Assembly (NCBI RefSeq): GCF_003076755.1
Contig: NZ_QDKM01000001.1
Location: forward strand, 682,001 to 746,000
Direction: 5' to 3'
Length of the DNA stretch: 64,000 nucleotides
DNA from: Pararhodobacter oceanensis
Lineage (GTDB): Bacteria; Pseudomonadota; Alphaproteobacteria; Rhodobacterales; Rhodobacteraceae
The notes beneath the pieces are model-generated. The model saw nothing but the letters and a program-made list of their open reading frames with translations. It had not been told where the DNA came from and searched no databases. The translations under genes were made by a program, and so were the position numbers. Shown here in pieces: positions 17,453 to 26,429 of the stretch; within the stretch, counting starts at the first letter, position 1, and each line of letters opens with the position of its first letter.

Positions 17453-18457
17453 ATGTCTCTGGCCCCTCAAACCATGGCCGCCCCTTTGGCCCCGGAATGC
17501 CCGTTTACCGGCTCGCGCATGCGCCCGCATCTCAGCGTGCCCTTTGACTGGCGCCGCCCTGAGGATCACCGCTCATGGGATATCTGGTGGGATGATCAGG
17601 CCGAATACGGGCAGGTTCATCCGCGCCCGCGGCCGGTTGATGTGGCCGCTTTCTACGATATTGACGCCTATTACACCCATGCCGAACGCCAGCGCTTTGA
17701 CCCCGCCGAAGAGGCGCGGATGGTCGGCTGGCGCGGCAGGGTATTGAGTTCATTGGCGTTTCGCTTTGAGAACGGTGCGGAACCGACGGCGGAATGGTGG
17801 CGCTCGGTGGTGCCCAAGGGCGCGCGCAACGGGCTTGAGATCGGCTGCGGCAATGGCGATAGGATGATAACCTATGGCCCGTTTCTGGACCTCGTCTGCG
17901 GCGTGGAGCCTGATCCGCGCGCGGTTTCAGCGGCGCGGGGCAACGGGTTGAAAGTGTTTGAAGGCACCGCCGAGGCGCTGCCCGTCGATGTCACCCAAAG
18001 CACCTATGATCTGATCGTTTTCGCGCATGTGTTGGAGCATACGATTGATCCGGTGCAATCGCTGCGCAACGCCGCCGCGCTGCTATCCGACAACGGGCTG
18101 ATGTCGATTGAAGTGCCGAATAATGATTGCATGGGTGCGCGGATGATGGGGCCGGCATGGCGCTGGCTGGATGCGCCGCGGCATTTGAATTTCTTTACCG
18201 CCGAGAGCCTGCAAACCTGCGCCGAGGCGGCGGGGCTGAAGGTGCAGGCGGTGCTGTATCGCGGCTATGTGCGCCAGTTCACCCATGACTGGATCGTCGA
18301 TGAGGCGCGAATCACCGCGACGATGCAGGGACGGGCGATGACCCAAGCGGATGTGGACCGGCAATTGCGCCATTCGGCAAAGCTGCTGGCGCGTTCGGCG
18401 CTGGCCGCACCGGGGCATAAATACGATTCCGTGCGGGTGTTGTGCACCCGCGCCTAG
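17453..18457 (+). CDS. Class I SAM-dependent methyltransferase, substrate unknown
   Basis: 334-residue predicted methyltransferase (methyltransferase 23 type). SAM-binding motif I is LEIGCGNGDRM; motif II region CGVEPDP; the post-motif block is YDLIVFAHVLEHTIDPVQSL; LMSIEVPNND follows. An N-terminal extension of about 100 residues rich in Trp, Pro and Tyr precedes the fold. The ATG at 17453 has GGATGG about ten bases upstream and opens MSLAPQTMAAPLAPECPFTG, whereas the long upstream frame merely overlaps hemC antisense. No partner gene suggests a substrate. It converges on the dac gene, with 26 bases between. Confidence 0.8.
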   Translation: MSLAPQTMAAPLAPECPFTGSRMRPHLSVPFDWRRPEDHRSWDIWWDDQAEYGQVHPRPRPVDVAAFYDIDAYYTHAERQRFDPAEEARMVGWRGRVLSSLAFRFENGAEPTAEWWRSVVPKGARNGLEIGCGNGDRMITYGPFLDLVCGVEPDPRAVSAARGNGLKVFEGTAEALPVDVTQSTYDLIVFAHVLEHTIDPVQSLRNAAALLSDNGLMSIEVPNNDCMGARMMGPAWRWLDAPRHLNFFTAESLQTCAEAAGLKVQAVLYRGYVRQFTHDWIVDEARITATMQGRAMTQADVDRQLRHSAKLLARSALAAPGHKYDSVRVLCTRA

Positions 18458-18483
18458 GGTTAAGGCGCAGGTGTCGCGTGGCC

Positions 18484-20556
18484 TTAGGGCGCGACCACCG
18501 TGCAGGGGCGATCGCGGGCGGTCAGGCGGGTGCAGGCGAGCGCGGCTTGCTCCTCTGACAGGCTGTGCACTTCGGCCAGCCAGCCGCCCCGTTGCGAGGA
18601 TACGCGGCGCACGCCGGTGCCCAGCGTCGCGCTTTCCGAGAGTGCCAGTCGCAGCAGCACCCGCTCGGCATCAAACCGCGAACCATAAGAGCCGACCTCA
18701 ACCGCCCAGACGCGCCCGCCCGAGGTGGACACCCGCGTGACAATCTCGGGCATCGGCGGTTCCGGCGCGGGATCATCCTGCGCGCTGGTGGTCAGCACGA
18801 TGGAATGCGAGAGCACCGGATCGCTGGGAATTTCATCGGCAAGCGCGGCCAAAAGCTCTTCGTCACGCCACAGAATACGCCCGTCATCGCCGACCAAAAG
18901 CGCGCCTTCGGCGGGTTCCAACGCCGGGGCGGGTGGTAAATCTGACGTGATTTCAGCGGGTTGCTCCGGCAGCGCGGTGGTGGCGATCGCGGGGGTGTCT
19001 GCGGCAGAGGCCTCGGACGAGCCTGCCTCGGCGGCGGCGATATCAAGGGTGATCGGCGGCAATCCGGGGATCGCGACGCGGCCATTTTCGATACCAACCG
19101 CGGCGATGGCCTCGGGCGTATGCTCGAATTGCACCGGCGCGCTGTCGATCAAAGGCGGCGCCTGCGCCACATCCGCCACCATATTGGCGTCTTCGCTCAG
19201 CGACGCCAAAGCCAACGCAGAGTCGTTGGGATTGGCCTCGGAGCGGGTGGCGGCGACGCTTTCGACGATCACCTCGGGGCGCTGCGCGGGGATCGGCGAG
19301 ACGGCCAGAGCGGCGAGCGCGGCGGCGGCCTCATCGGGCGTGGCCTCACTGGTGGCGACGGCGACCGCTTCGGCGATCAGATCGGCATCTGCCGTCTCGG
19401 CATGCGCGACCTCGGTGACTGTGGATTCGGCGGCAGATTCGGAGGCGGCTTCGACGGCAGCCTCGGCGAGGGCGGCGGCGGCGAGGTCGGGCTCATCGGG
19501 CGCGCGGATCTCGTCGATCACCCCGTCGATTTCATCGCGCAGGGCCGCAATTAGCGCCTCGGGCGGGGCCTCGTCGGGCTGTTGCGGGCGGGGCTGCGGG
19601 AAGCGGCTGGAGGTCGGCGCGGTTTGCAGGCGAATCACTCGCCCTGCCGGCACGCCCGAGCCGGAATCCTCGGGCAAACGCGCGTAATCGGGCCGGTCCG
19701 GTCGCCGTGTGGCGGCGCGGCTGGGGGCGCGGCGGAAGCCGGTGTCCATCAGTGAGACCACCTGCTCAAACCGGTGCGTCGAGGAGCGCGCGCCCATCAC
19801 GGTGACCAGAATACGCACGTTTTCACGCTCGGCCATGGCGGTCAGATTATAGCCCGCAGCGCTGGTAAAGCCGGTTTTCAGACCGTCGGCGCCGCGATAG
19901 CCGTTGAGAAACCGGCGGTTGGTATTGCGCACGGTGGCAATGCCCGCGCTCTCGCTGCGCCGCGAGAAGAGGTTGTAATACTGGGGAAAATCGAAATAGA
20001 GCTGCCGCCCCAACATGCTCATATCGCGGGCGGTCGACAGATGCCCCTCTTGGGTCAAACCGTGCGGATTGCGAAAATTGGTGCGCGTCATGCCGATCGC
20101 CAAAGCGGTGCGGTTCATCCGCCGCGCAAAGGCCGGAACCGAACCCTCGACCGCCTCGGCAATCGCTGCCGCCGCGTCATTCGCCGAGCGCAGGGCGGCG
20201 GCGCGGATCAGATAGCGAAACGAGATCGTCTGCCCCGCCCGCAACCCCAGACGCGATGGCGGCTGCGAGGCCGCATGGGCCGAAATCCGCACCCGTGTAT
20301 CAAGGCTGATCTCGCCATTCTCCACCGCCTCGAAGGCGATATAGAGGGTCATCATCTTGGTCAGGGATGCTGGATGCAACCGTGCTGTCGAGTTGCGCGA
20401 CCGCAGGATTTCGCCTGTACGCACATCCATGATCACGGATGCAAATGGTTGCGCGGCCACTGAAATTGCGCTGGCGGATACCAGCAATGCCGCACAGAAT
20501 ACTGCTGCGCTGAGCGCGCGGAATACGCGACGCCAACGCCGGAACTGCGCTGTCAC
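18484..20556 (-). CDS. D-alanyl-D-alanine carboxypeptidase (peptidase S11) with C-terminal SPOR domain
   Basis: Exported penicillin-binding enzyme that trims the terminal D-Ala from peptidoglycan stem peptides. Catalytic motifs: SLTK, SAN (LRSANDAA) and KTG (GLKTGFTS). A 300-residue Ala/Glu/Pro-rich low-complexity linker follows the catalytic domain, then a SPOR domain in the last 75 residues (VWAVEVGSYGSRFDAERVLLRLA), which in known proteins binds denuded glycan at the division site. The GTG at 20556 is preferred (about 690 residues): AAAGGGCAGACAC precedes it and a clean signal peptide (RALSAAVFCAALLVSASAISVAA) follows. An ATG at 20628 would add 24 non-signal residues. Confidence 0.9.
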   Translation of the reverse strand: MTAQFRRWRRVFRALSAAVFCAALLVSASAISVAAQPFASVIMDVRTGEILRSRNSTARLHPASLTKMMTLYIAFEAVENGEISLDTRVRISAHAASQPPSRLGLRAGQTISFRYLIRAAALRSANDAAAAIAEAVEGSVPAFARRMNRTALAIGMTRTNFRNPHGLTQEGHLSTARDMSMLGRQLYFDFPQYYNLFSRRSESAGIATVRNTNRRFLNGYRGADGLKTGFTSAAGYNLTAMAERENVRILVTVMGARSSTHRFEQVVSLMDTGFRRAPSRAATRRPDRPDYARLPEDSGSGVPAGRVIRLQTAPTSSRFPQPRPQQPDEAPPEALIAALRDEIDGVIDEIRAPDEPDLAAAALAEAAVEAASESAAESTVTEVAHAETADADLIAEAVAVATSEATPDEAAAALAALAVSPIPAQRPEVIVESVAATRSEANPNDSALALASLSEDANMVADVAQAPPLIDSAPVQFEHTPEAIAAVGIENGRVAIPGLPPITLDIAAAEAGSSEASAADTPAIATTALPEQPAEITSDLPPAPALEPAEGALLVGDDGRILWRDEELLAALADEIPSDPVLSHSIVLTTSAQDDPAPEPPMPEIVTRVSTSGGRVWAVEVGSYGSRFDAERVLLRLALSESATLGTGVRRVSSQRGGWLAEVHSLSEEQAALACTRLTARDRPCTVVAP

Positions 20557-20727
20557 GTGTCTGCCCTTTGCCTCTCGCGCAGGTGTTTGGCCACCCGCGT
20601 CGTTTACTGCTATCGCAAAGGCTAGCATGAGCGCGCAATCAAGAAAACCCCCTGTAATTCAAGAGGTTTCGATTGATTCTTAAAGCTCTCTACATGTGGC
20701 GGTTGAGCGGCAATCAACCACCAGATA

Positions 20728-21453
20728 TCAGCTGCCGTTCAGCGCCTGCAAAAGGTCAGGCAATTCGCTGAGGGCGGAAATCTGCTGATAGCGCGGATTG
20801 CCCTTGGGCGGGTCCGCACGCTCGAGCGCCCACTCGCGGCCATGGGGCACGAAAATCCCCCAACCGCCTGCTTCGATGGGAGGAATCACATCCGAGGCCA
20901 TGGAATTTCCGGCCATTAGGGCGGTATGGGCGCCGTCGCCATGGCGGGCGAAAATGCTGGCATAGGCCTGCGGGGTCTTGTGGCTGACGATCTCGACCGC
21001 GTCAAAACGCGCACCAAGCCCCGATTGCGCAAGTTTTCTCTCTTGATCCAAGAGATCGCCCTTGGTGATCAGCACCAGCCGGTAGCGCCCCGCCAAAGCG
21101 GCGATGGTCTCCTCGACGCCGGGCAGGAGTTCAATCGGATGCGAGAGCATCTCCTGGCCCGCGGCGATGATCTCGCCGATCACATGGCCGGGCACCTTTC
21201 CCTCGGTGATCTCGACCGCGGTTTCAATCATCGACAGGACGAAGCCTTTGATTCCAAACCCGTATTGCCCCAGATTGCGCCGCTCGGCGGCGAGCAGGCG
21301 TTCGGCCAGATGTTCGGGCGCGGCGTGATCGGCAAGCAGCGCGGTGAACCGCTCATGGGTCAATGAGAAGAACCGCTCATTGTGCCAGAGCGTGTCGTCG
21401 GCATCGAGGCCGATGGTGGTGATCGGCGCGGTTATCGCCGCTGATTTAACCAT
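20728..21453 (-). CDS. HAD-family hydrolase
   Basis: Predicted haloacid-dehalogenase-type phosphatase, 241 residues. Motif I is [11 protein letters not shown] (nucleophile and acid Asp), motif II lies in LVLITKGD, motif III Lys in VSHKTPQAY, and motif IV in [16 protein letters not shown] four-helix cap (about 30-105) fits the C1 cap class. It is divergent from clpS, and 171 bases upstream of the dac start on the same strand. Nothing nearby indicates the substrate. Confidence 0.87.
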   Translation of the reverse strand: MVKSAAITAPITTIGLDADDTLWHNERFFSLTHERFTALLADHAAPEHLAERLLAAERRNLGQYGFGIKGFVLSMIETAVEITEGKVPGHVIGEIIAAGQEMLSHPIELLPGVEETIAALAGRYRLVLITKGDLLDQERKLAQSGLGARFDAVEIVSHKTPQAYASIFARHGDGAHTALMAGNSMASDVIPPIEAGGWGIFVPHGREWALERADPPKGNPRYQQISALSELPDLLQALNGS

Positions 21454-21582
21454 GATGCGCCCCCGTCTCGCTGTTGCCCTCTGCCGCGTCGCCGCATGTT
21501 TCGGGCGCTAGGCTTTTCTTGCGCGCCCAGCACGCTATATACTGGGGTTGAACCGAATCTGACAGTTAAGGCCCGCATACAG

Positions 21583-21963
21583 ATGGATTTCATTGCCACC
21601 ATGTCCGCCACCATGTCCATAGCCATGCGCCCCAGCATGTCTGGCGAGGATGATGACGGCCCCGGCACCGGCGAGCCCAATGTTGCCGTCAAGACCCGCA
21701 GTCGCACGCAGCGGCCGCCGATGTATAAGGTCTTGCTGCTCAACGATGATTACACGCCGATGGAATTCGTGGTCCATGTGCTGGAGCGGTTCTTTGGCCT
21801 CAATCACGCGCAGGCCTTCGAGATCATGTTGACCGTGCATAAAAAGGGGCTGGCGGTTGTCGGCGTTTTCAGTCACGAGATCGCGGAAACCAAAGTGGCG
21901 CAAGTGATGGATTTCGCCCGCCGACACCAGCATCCGCTGCAATGCACCATGGAAAAGGAGTAG
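21583..21963 (+). CDS. clpS: ClpS, adaptor of the ClpAP protease
   Basis: Delivers N-degron substrates to ClpA. The core is unmistakable: [25 protein letters not shown] (given here in parts: [20 protein letters not shown]) with the degron-binding Asn-Asp-Asp and Met, then [13 protein letters not shown]. The start is uncertain: ATG 21583 (126 residues) has AAGG about 12 bases upstream; ATG 21637 ([10 protein letters not shown], 108 residues) matches usual ClpS length but has no visible ribosome site. A TATACT at 21538 could be a -10 element. clpA is not adjacent. Followed after 17 bases by the RsmC-like gene. Confidence 0.93.
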   Translation: MDFIATMSATMSIAMRPSMSGEDDDGPGTGEPNVAVKTRSRTQRPPMYKVLLLNDDYTPMEFVVHVLERFFGLNHAQAFEIMLTVHKKGLAVVGVFSHEIAETKVAQVMDFARRHQHPLQCTMEKE

Positions 21964-21980
21964 GACGCGCGCGTCCTTCG

Positions 21981-23060
21981 ATGATCATGTCGCACTCTGA
22001 CCCGGCCCCACGGGCCCTGCGGCTGGAGCTTGCGCTCTCGGCCGGTCTTGCCCTGCCCGACACCGGCGATATCGCCGTTTTCCACCCTCGCTCGGGCGAA
22101 CAATTGACCCCGTTGCCGCGTGAGCGGGTGGTGATTATCACCCCGCATGCGCCTGATTTCGCGGTATTTTCCGCGCAGGGCTACCGCTGTGTGAAAGCCG
22201 CCGAAGGGCGGTTTGCGGCGGCGCTCATCTGCCTGCCGCGCGGGCGTGACGAGGCGCGCGACATCATCGCCAGCGCCAGCGGTGCGACGGAGGGGCCGGT
22301 GATTGTCGATGGACAAAAGCACGACGGCGTCGAAGCGGTGCTGCGCGAATTGCGCGGCCGGGTTGAGTTGAGCGAGGCGATTTCAAAAGGCCACGGCAAG
22401 ATTGCCTGGTTCGCCGCCGCCGCAAGTGCATTTGCCGATTGGCAGGCCGAAGCGGGCAGCTGTGCCGATGGTGCCGGGCGCGAGTATCGCACCCTGCCCG
22501 GCTTGTTCTCGGCGGATGGGGTCGATCCGGCCTCGGCGCTTTTGGCCGGTGTGTTACCCGGTGGCCTCAAAGGCGTGGCGGCGGATTTCGGCGCGGGCTG
22601 GGGGTATCTCTCGGCGCAGCTTTTGGTGCGCGCTCCCGGATTAACCACGCTGCATCTGATCGAAGCCGACGCCCGCGCGCTGGATTGCGCGCGCCATAAT
22701 GTCACCGATCCGCGCGCCCAGTTCCATTGGGCCGATGCCACCGTGCCGATCCCGCGACTGGCGCTGGACGCGGTGATCATGAACCCGCCGTTCCATTCCG
22801 GCCGCGAGGCGCGCCCGCAATTGGGCGCGGCCTTCATCCAGGCGGCGGCGGCGATGTTGAAACCCTCGGGCCAGCTCTGGTTGGTGGCGAACCGGCATCT
22901 GCCCTACGAATCCACCCTCGCCTCGGCGTTCCGCAAGGTCACAGAATTGCCCGGCGCGCCGGGGTTCAAACTGTTCCACGCCGAGGCACCCTTGCGCGGC
23001 AAACCCGGTGCGGCGGGGAAACCCGGCCGCAGTGTTAACCGTAACGGACGCAGGTCATGA
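21981..23060 (+). CDS. RsmC-like class I methyltransferase
   Basis: Predicted rRNA guanine-N2 methyltransferase of the RsmC/RsmD type, 359 residues. The N-terminal half is a degenerate copy of the fold. The C-terminal half holds the SAM site DFGAGWGYLSAQLL, an acidic ADARALDCARHN, and the catalytic VIMNPPFHSG, typical of N-methylation of guanine or adenine. The C-terminus is basic (GKPGRSVNRNGRR). ATG 21981 or 21987 can serve as start; neither has a clear ribosome site. Its stop overlaps the next gene's start by four bases, so clpS, this gene and the SDR look like one transcript. Confidence 0.83.
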   Translation: MIMSHSDPAPRALRLELALSAGLALPDTGDIAVFHPRSGEQLTPLPRERVVIITPHAPDFAVFSAQGYRCVKAAEGRFAAALICLPRGRDEARDIIASASGATEGPVIVDGQKHDGVEAVLRELRGRVELSEAISKGHGKIAWFAAAASAFADWQAEAGSCADGAGREYRTLPGLFSADGVDPASALLAGVLPGGLKGVAADFGAGWGYLSAQLLVRAPGLTTLHLIEADARALDCARHNVTDPRAQFHWADATVPIPRLALDAVIMNPPFHSGREARPQLGAAFIQAAAAMLKPSGQLWLVANRHLPYESTLASAFRKVTELPGAPGFKLFHAEAPLRGKPGAAGKPGRSVNRNGRRS

Positions 23061-23866
23061 GCTTTTCGATTTCCGGTAAAACCGCGATCATCACCGGCGC
23101 GGCGGCGGGGATTGGCCATGCGATTGCGCGGCATTTTCTCGATCAAGGCGCCAATGTGGTGTTTGCCGACCAATCCGAAAAGCGCCTGAAGGCCCGCTGC
23201 GACGATCTGGAAAACCACGATAACGCCTTGTTCTTTGTCGGCGATCTGTCGGAAAAGCTGAATGTTGCCAATCTGTTATCCGCAACCATTGATGCCTTTG
23301 ACCGTGTCGATATTCTGGTCAATGCCGCGCGTCTGTTCAGCACCACCGACCCTTTGGACCCGACCGATAACAGTGTCGAGCAGTCGCTGAACCAGAACCT
23401 GCATGTTGCCCTGCGGCTCAGTCAGGCGGTGGCACGGCGGATGATCACCCAGGCTGAAACCAAGGAAGAGGACGACGCGAGCGAGGCGGGGACGATTGTG
23501 AACCTCAGTTCGCTGGCCGCCAATCGCACGCAGCCCGAGTTGCTGGCGTTTTCGATCAGCAACGCGGCGCTGGAACAGATGACCCGCTCGCTGGCGGTGT
23601 CACTGGCGCAAAACAATATTCGGGTGAATGCGATTGCCGTGGGGTCGGTGATGTCGGGCAGTCTGCGCGATGTGATCGCCGACAATCCCGACTATCGCGA
23701 CACGATCAAAGCGGGCACGCCGATGCAGCGGATCGGCACCGCCAAAGAGGTCGCGGAAGCGGCGCAATTCCTCGCTTCCTCGGCCTCGAGTTTTGTCACC
23801 GGGCAGATCATCGGTCTGGACGGTGGGCGTTCGGTGCTGGATACGGTGCAGCGACCGGCGCACTGA
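23057..23866 (+). CDS. SDR-family protein with a degenerate active site
   Basis: Short-chain dehydrogenase/reductase fold, 269 residues. The NAD(P)-binding TGAAAGIG near the N-terminus and the C-terminal GQIIGLDGG are normal. The catalytic YxxxK is replaced: the segment after LSSLAANRTQPEL reads LAFSISNAA, so Tyr is Phe and Lys is Asn. The NNAG motif is also altered to VNAARLF. The Ser of LSS is kept. It is therefore unlikely to be an ordinary oxidoreductase. Translationally coupled (ATGA) to the RsmC-like gene. Confidence 0.88.
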   Translation: MSFSISGKTAIITGAAAGIGHAIARHFLDQGANVVFADQSEKRLKARCDDLENHDNALFFVGDLSEKLNVANLLSATIDAFDRVDILVNAARLFSTTDPLDPTDNSVEQSLNQNLHVALRLSQAVARRMITQAETKEEDDASEAGTIVNLSSLAANRTQPELLAFSISNAALEQMTRSLAVSLAQNNIRVNAIAVGSVMSGSLRDVIADNPDYRDTIKAGTPMQRIGTAKEVAEAAQFLASSASSFVTGQIIGLDGGRSVLDTVQRPAH

Positions 23867-23914
23867 GGTCTGGCCCTTTGTTTCTGGCCGGCGAGGCGTC
23901 AGGCCCTATGCCGG

Positions 23915-26392
23915 TCAGAAGCGTTCAATCAGCCGGTTGAGATACTCGCGCTCCTCTTCGGGGCGTTCGAGTTCCGCCGAGCGGCGGCGGATTTCATCAA
24001 GCAATTCGCGAGCCCGCTCGCGCGGGTCTTCACCCGGCACTACAGATCCAGTCTCGCCGCCGTTTTGCGAGGCACCGCGTTCGCGCCCCAATGGATCGCG
24101 GCCGGTGCCATCGGCCTCGCCTTGGCGCGGATCGCCCTCCCCCGCCGTGCGTTCGCGTTGGTCAGCGGCCTGCGCGTCGCGGAAATGGCGCAGCCCCTCG
24201 CGCATCGCATCGAGAGCCTCGGCCTGACGCTCCAGCGCCGCGCGGGCGTCGCCGTCTTCCAGCTCCTCGGCGGCGCGTTCCATCGCCCGCTCGGCCTGTT
24301 CCAGCGCATCCAATCCCGCATCCGCCTCGGGTGAGCCTTCGCCGGGCACATCGCCCAATTGCTGCTCGCGCAATTGCTCACGCAGGGCCTGCTGGCGCTC
24401 GGCCAATTCGCGCATCGCCTCCTGCGCATCCTGTGTCGGCGCAGAGGGGTCTTTGCCGGTGCCCGGATTGTCGCCGAACTGGTCTTGCAGCTCGCGGAAG
24501 GTCTGGTCGGCCAGCCCCTGTTGATCGCCCAGAGTGTCGCCCAGATCCTGCAGCGCCTGATCGCCGGGCATCGGATCGCCGCCCTCGCCGCGGGTCATTT
24601 GCAGGTTCTCCAAAAGCGCGTTGAGCTGTGCCATCAGCTCGGCGGCCTCCTCCATCTGGCCCTCTTCCATCAGCTCCTGAATGCGGTCCATCATCTCCTG
24701 AATCTGGTTTTGCGAGACCTCCATGCGCTCGTCTTCGCCGCGGTCACGCTCATCGCCGCGATCCTCGTCGGCGGGGTCCATTTGCTCGGCCAGCATCTCC
24801 ATGTAATCGCGGGTGGCCTCGCGCAATTCATCCATCAACTCGGCGATTTCATCGGGCGAGGCCCCGTCGCGCATCGCCTCATCGAGCCGTTCTTGCGCAC
24901 GGCGCAGGCGTTCGCGGGCATTGGCCAATTCGCCCTCTTCGATCTGCAGCGCCAACTCCCAAAGCTGCGCCGCCAACTCATGGCGCGCCTCGGGCGTCCA
25001 TGTGTCGGCGTCGAGCCGCACTTCGATGAAATCCACCGCCGAGCGGATCAGGCGCGGCGCATCCTCAAAGCGAAACGCGCCCTGCGAGCGGTTCAGCATT
25101 GCCCGCATCAATTGCGCCGAACGGCGGGCGTTATCGCGGTTCCACAGAAGATCAGCGCGCAGTTCGGCCAGCGCCTGCGCGGCGGGTTCAAAGAAGCGGC
25201 GGCCGGGCAGGATCGCCATTTCGGGCGCGCTGTCGCCGGTCTGGCCCGCCGCGTCGCCAACGCTCAATGCGATGCGCACCGGCTGATGCGCCCAAGGGTG
25301 CAGCGAGAGATCCTCGCGCAGGGTCTCGGTGAAATCGCTGCGCCCGCCGGTGATCGGCATCGGCAATTGCAGCCGCAGGGGATCGCGCGGCTCGGGCGGC
25401 AGCGCGCGGCCATGGCTGCGGTCAACTGCTTGTAAATCCAGCGTGATTTCGGCCTCTCCGGTGATCACACCGTAGTCATCCTGCACCGCGAAAGGCTGCT
25501 CCATGATGCCGCCGCGGGCGCGGTCCATCGGGCCGGCCATGGTCACGGAGGGCACCGCGTCCACCGCGACGACAACCTGCCATTCGCGGCCATTCGCGCC
25601 GTCGATGGCCAAGCGGCCCGAGCGGCGCGCGTCGAATTCCAGCGCCTGCCCGCTGTCGTCACTGACCACGCCGTCATCCAAAGATTGCGCCAGCGTCAAG
25701 GCGCCGGGCGCGCCGTAAAACCGCAGGATCACGCGGCTGCCCTGCGGCACTTCGAAACTGTCGCGGGTGATTTCATTGAGATAGAGGCCGGGGCGTCCGG
25801 TATAGGCGGGCGGGGTGATCCAGCCCTCCCACGAGGGGCCGATGGCCGCACCGGCGCTGCCCGGCAGACCCGAGAGCGCGCCCTGCTGCCCGGGCACCGC
25901 AAACAAGAGCGCCACACAGCCCGCGGTCAGCGCGACGAGGCGCAGCGCGGCGGGATCGCGGCGCGCCAGATCGGGCGCTGGCGGCACCGCGCGGGCCTTG
26001 GCGGCGCGTTCGGCCATACGGGTGCGATGCGCCGCCCAAAGCGCCGCCGAGGCTGCATCCTCGGCGTTGATCGCCTGTGTATCGCCCAAAGCGGCCAAGG
26101 GGCGTCCCGCCAGCGTCTGGTCCAGCCGCGCCACAGCCTCAGCGCGGGTGGGAAAGCGAAAGCGCCACAGCCCGAGGGCCAGCGTCACCACCACCGATAG
26201 CAGCACCGCCCCCGCCACCCAGAGCGAGAAATCTCCGGGCAGACGCGATTGCAGATCAAACGCCCAAGCCACCGCGCCGAGGATCATCAGCGAGGCGGGC
26301 AACCACAGCGCCTGCAACACCCGTTCGACCAGCAATCCGGCGCGCGTCAGGACCAGCGCGCGGGCAGCGGGGGCGAAGGGATCATCGGACAC
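23915..26392 (-). CDS. TIGR02302-type membrane protein with long coiled coil (DUF4175)
   Basis: 825-residue protein of unknown function, conserved in alphaproteobacteria. Two close membrane helices lie at about 28-75 and another near 150-165. A beta-rich periplasmic-type region follows (about 180-400). From about 480 to 790 it is very rich in Glu, Gln, Asp, Met and Arg with heptad-like spacing (EEGQMEEAAELMAQLN), predicting a long coiled coil. The C-terminus ends LNRLIERF. It begins 37 bases after the lysA stop, so it is likely distal in the argH-lysA transcript. Confidence 0.83.
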   Translation of the reverse strand: MSDDPFAPAARALVLTRAGLLVERVLQALWLPASLMILGAVAWAFDLQSRLPGDFSLWVAGAVLLSVVVTLALGLWRFRFPTRAEAVARLDQTLAGRPLAALGDTQAINAEDAASAALWAAHRTRMAERAAKARAVPPAPDLARRDPAALRLVALTAGCVALLFAVPGQQGALSGLPGSAGAAIGPSWEGWITPPAYTGRPGLYLNEITRDSFEVPQGSRVILRFYGAPGALTLAQSLDDGVVSDDSGQALEFDARRSGRLAIDGANGREWQVVVAVDAVPSVTMAGPMDRARGGIMEQPFAVQDDYGVITGEAEITLDLQAVDRSHGRALPPEPRDPLRLQLPMPITGGRSDFTETLREDLSLHPWAHQPVRIALSVGDAAGQTGDSAPEMAILPGRRFFEPAAQALAELRADLLWNRDNARRSAQLMRAMLNRSQGAFRFEDAPRLIRSAVDFIEVRLDADTWTPEARHELAAQLWELALQIEEGELANARERLRRAQERLDEAMRDGASPDEIAELMDELREATRDYMEMLAEQMDPADEDRGDERDRGEDERMEVSQNQIQEMMDRIQELMEEGQMEEAAELMAQLNALLENLQMTRGEGGDPMPGDQALQDLGDTLGDQQGLADQTFRELQDQFGDNPGTGKDPSAPTQDAQEAMRELAERQQALREQLREQQLGDVPGEGSPEADAGLDALEQAERAMERAAEELEDGDARAALERQAEALDAMREGLRHFRDAQAADQRERTAGEGDPRQGEADGTGRDPLGRERGASQNGGETGSVVPGEDPRERARELLDEIRRRSAELERPEEEREYLNRLIERF

Positions 26393-26429
26393 TATCGGTT
26401 CCTTTTACAGGGCTCGGGTGAAGATCGGG

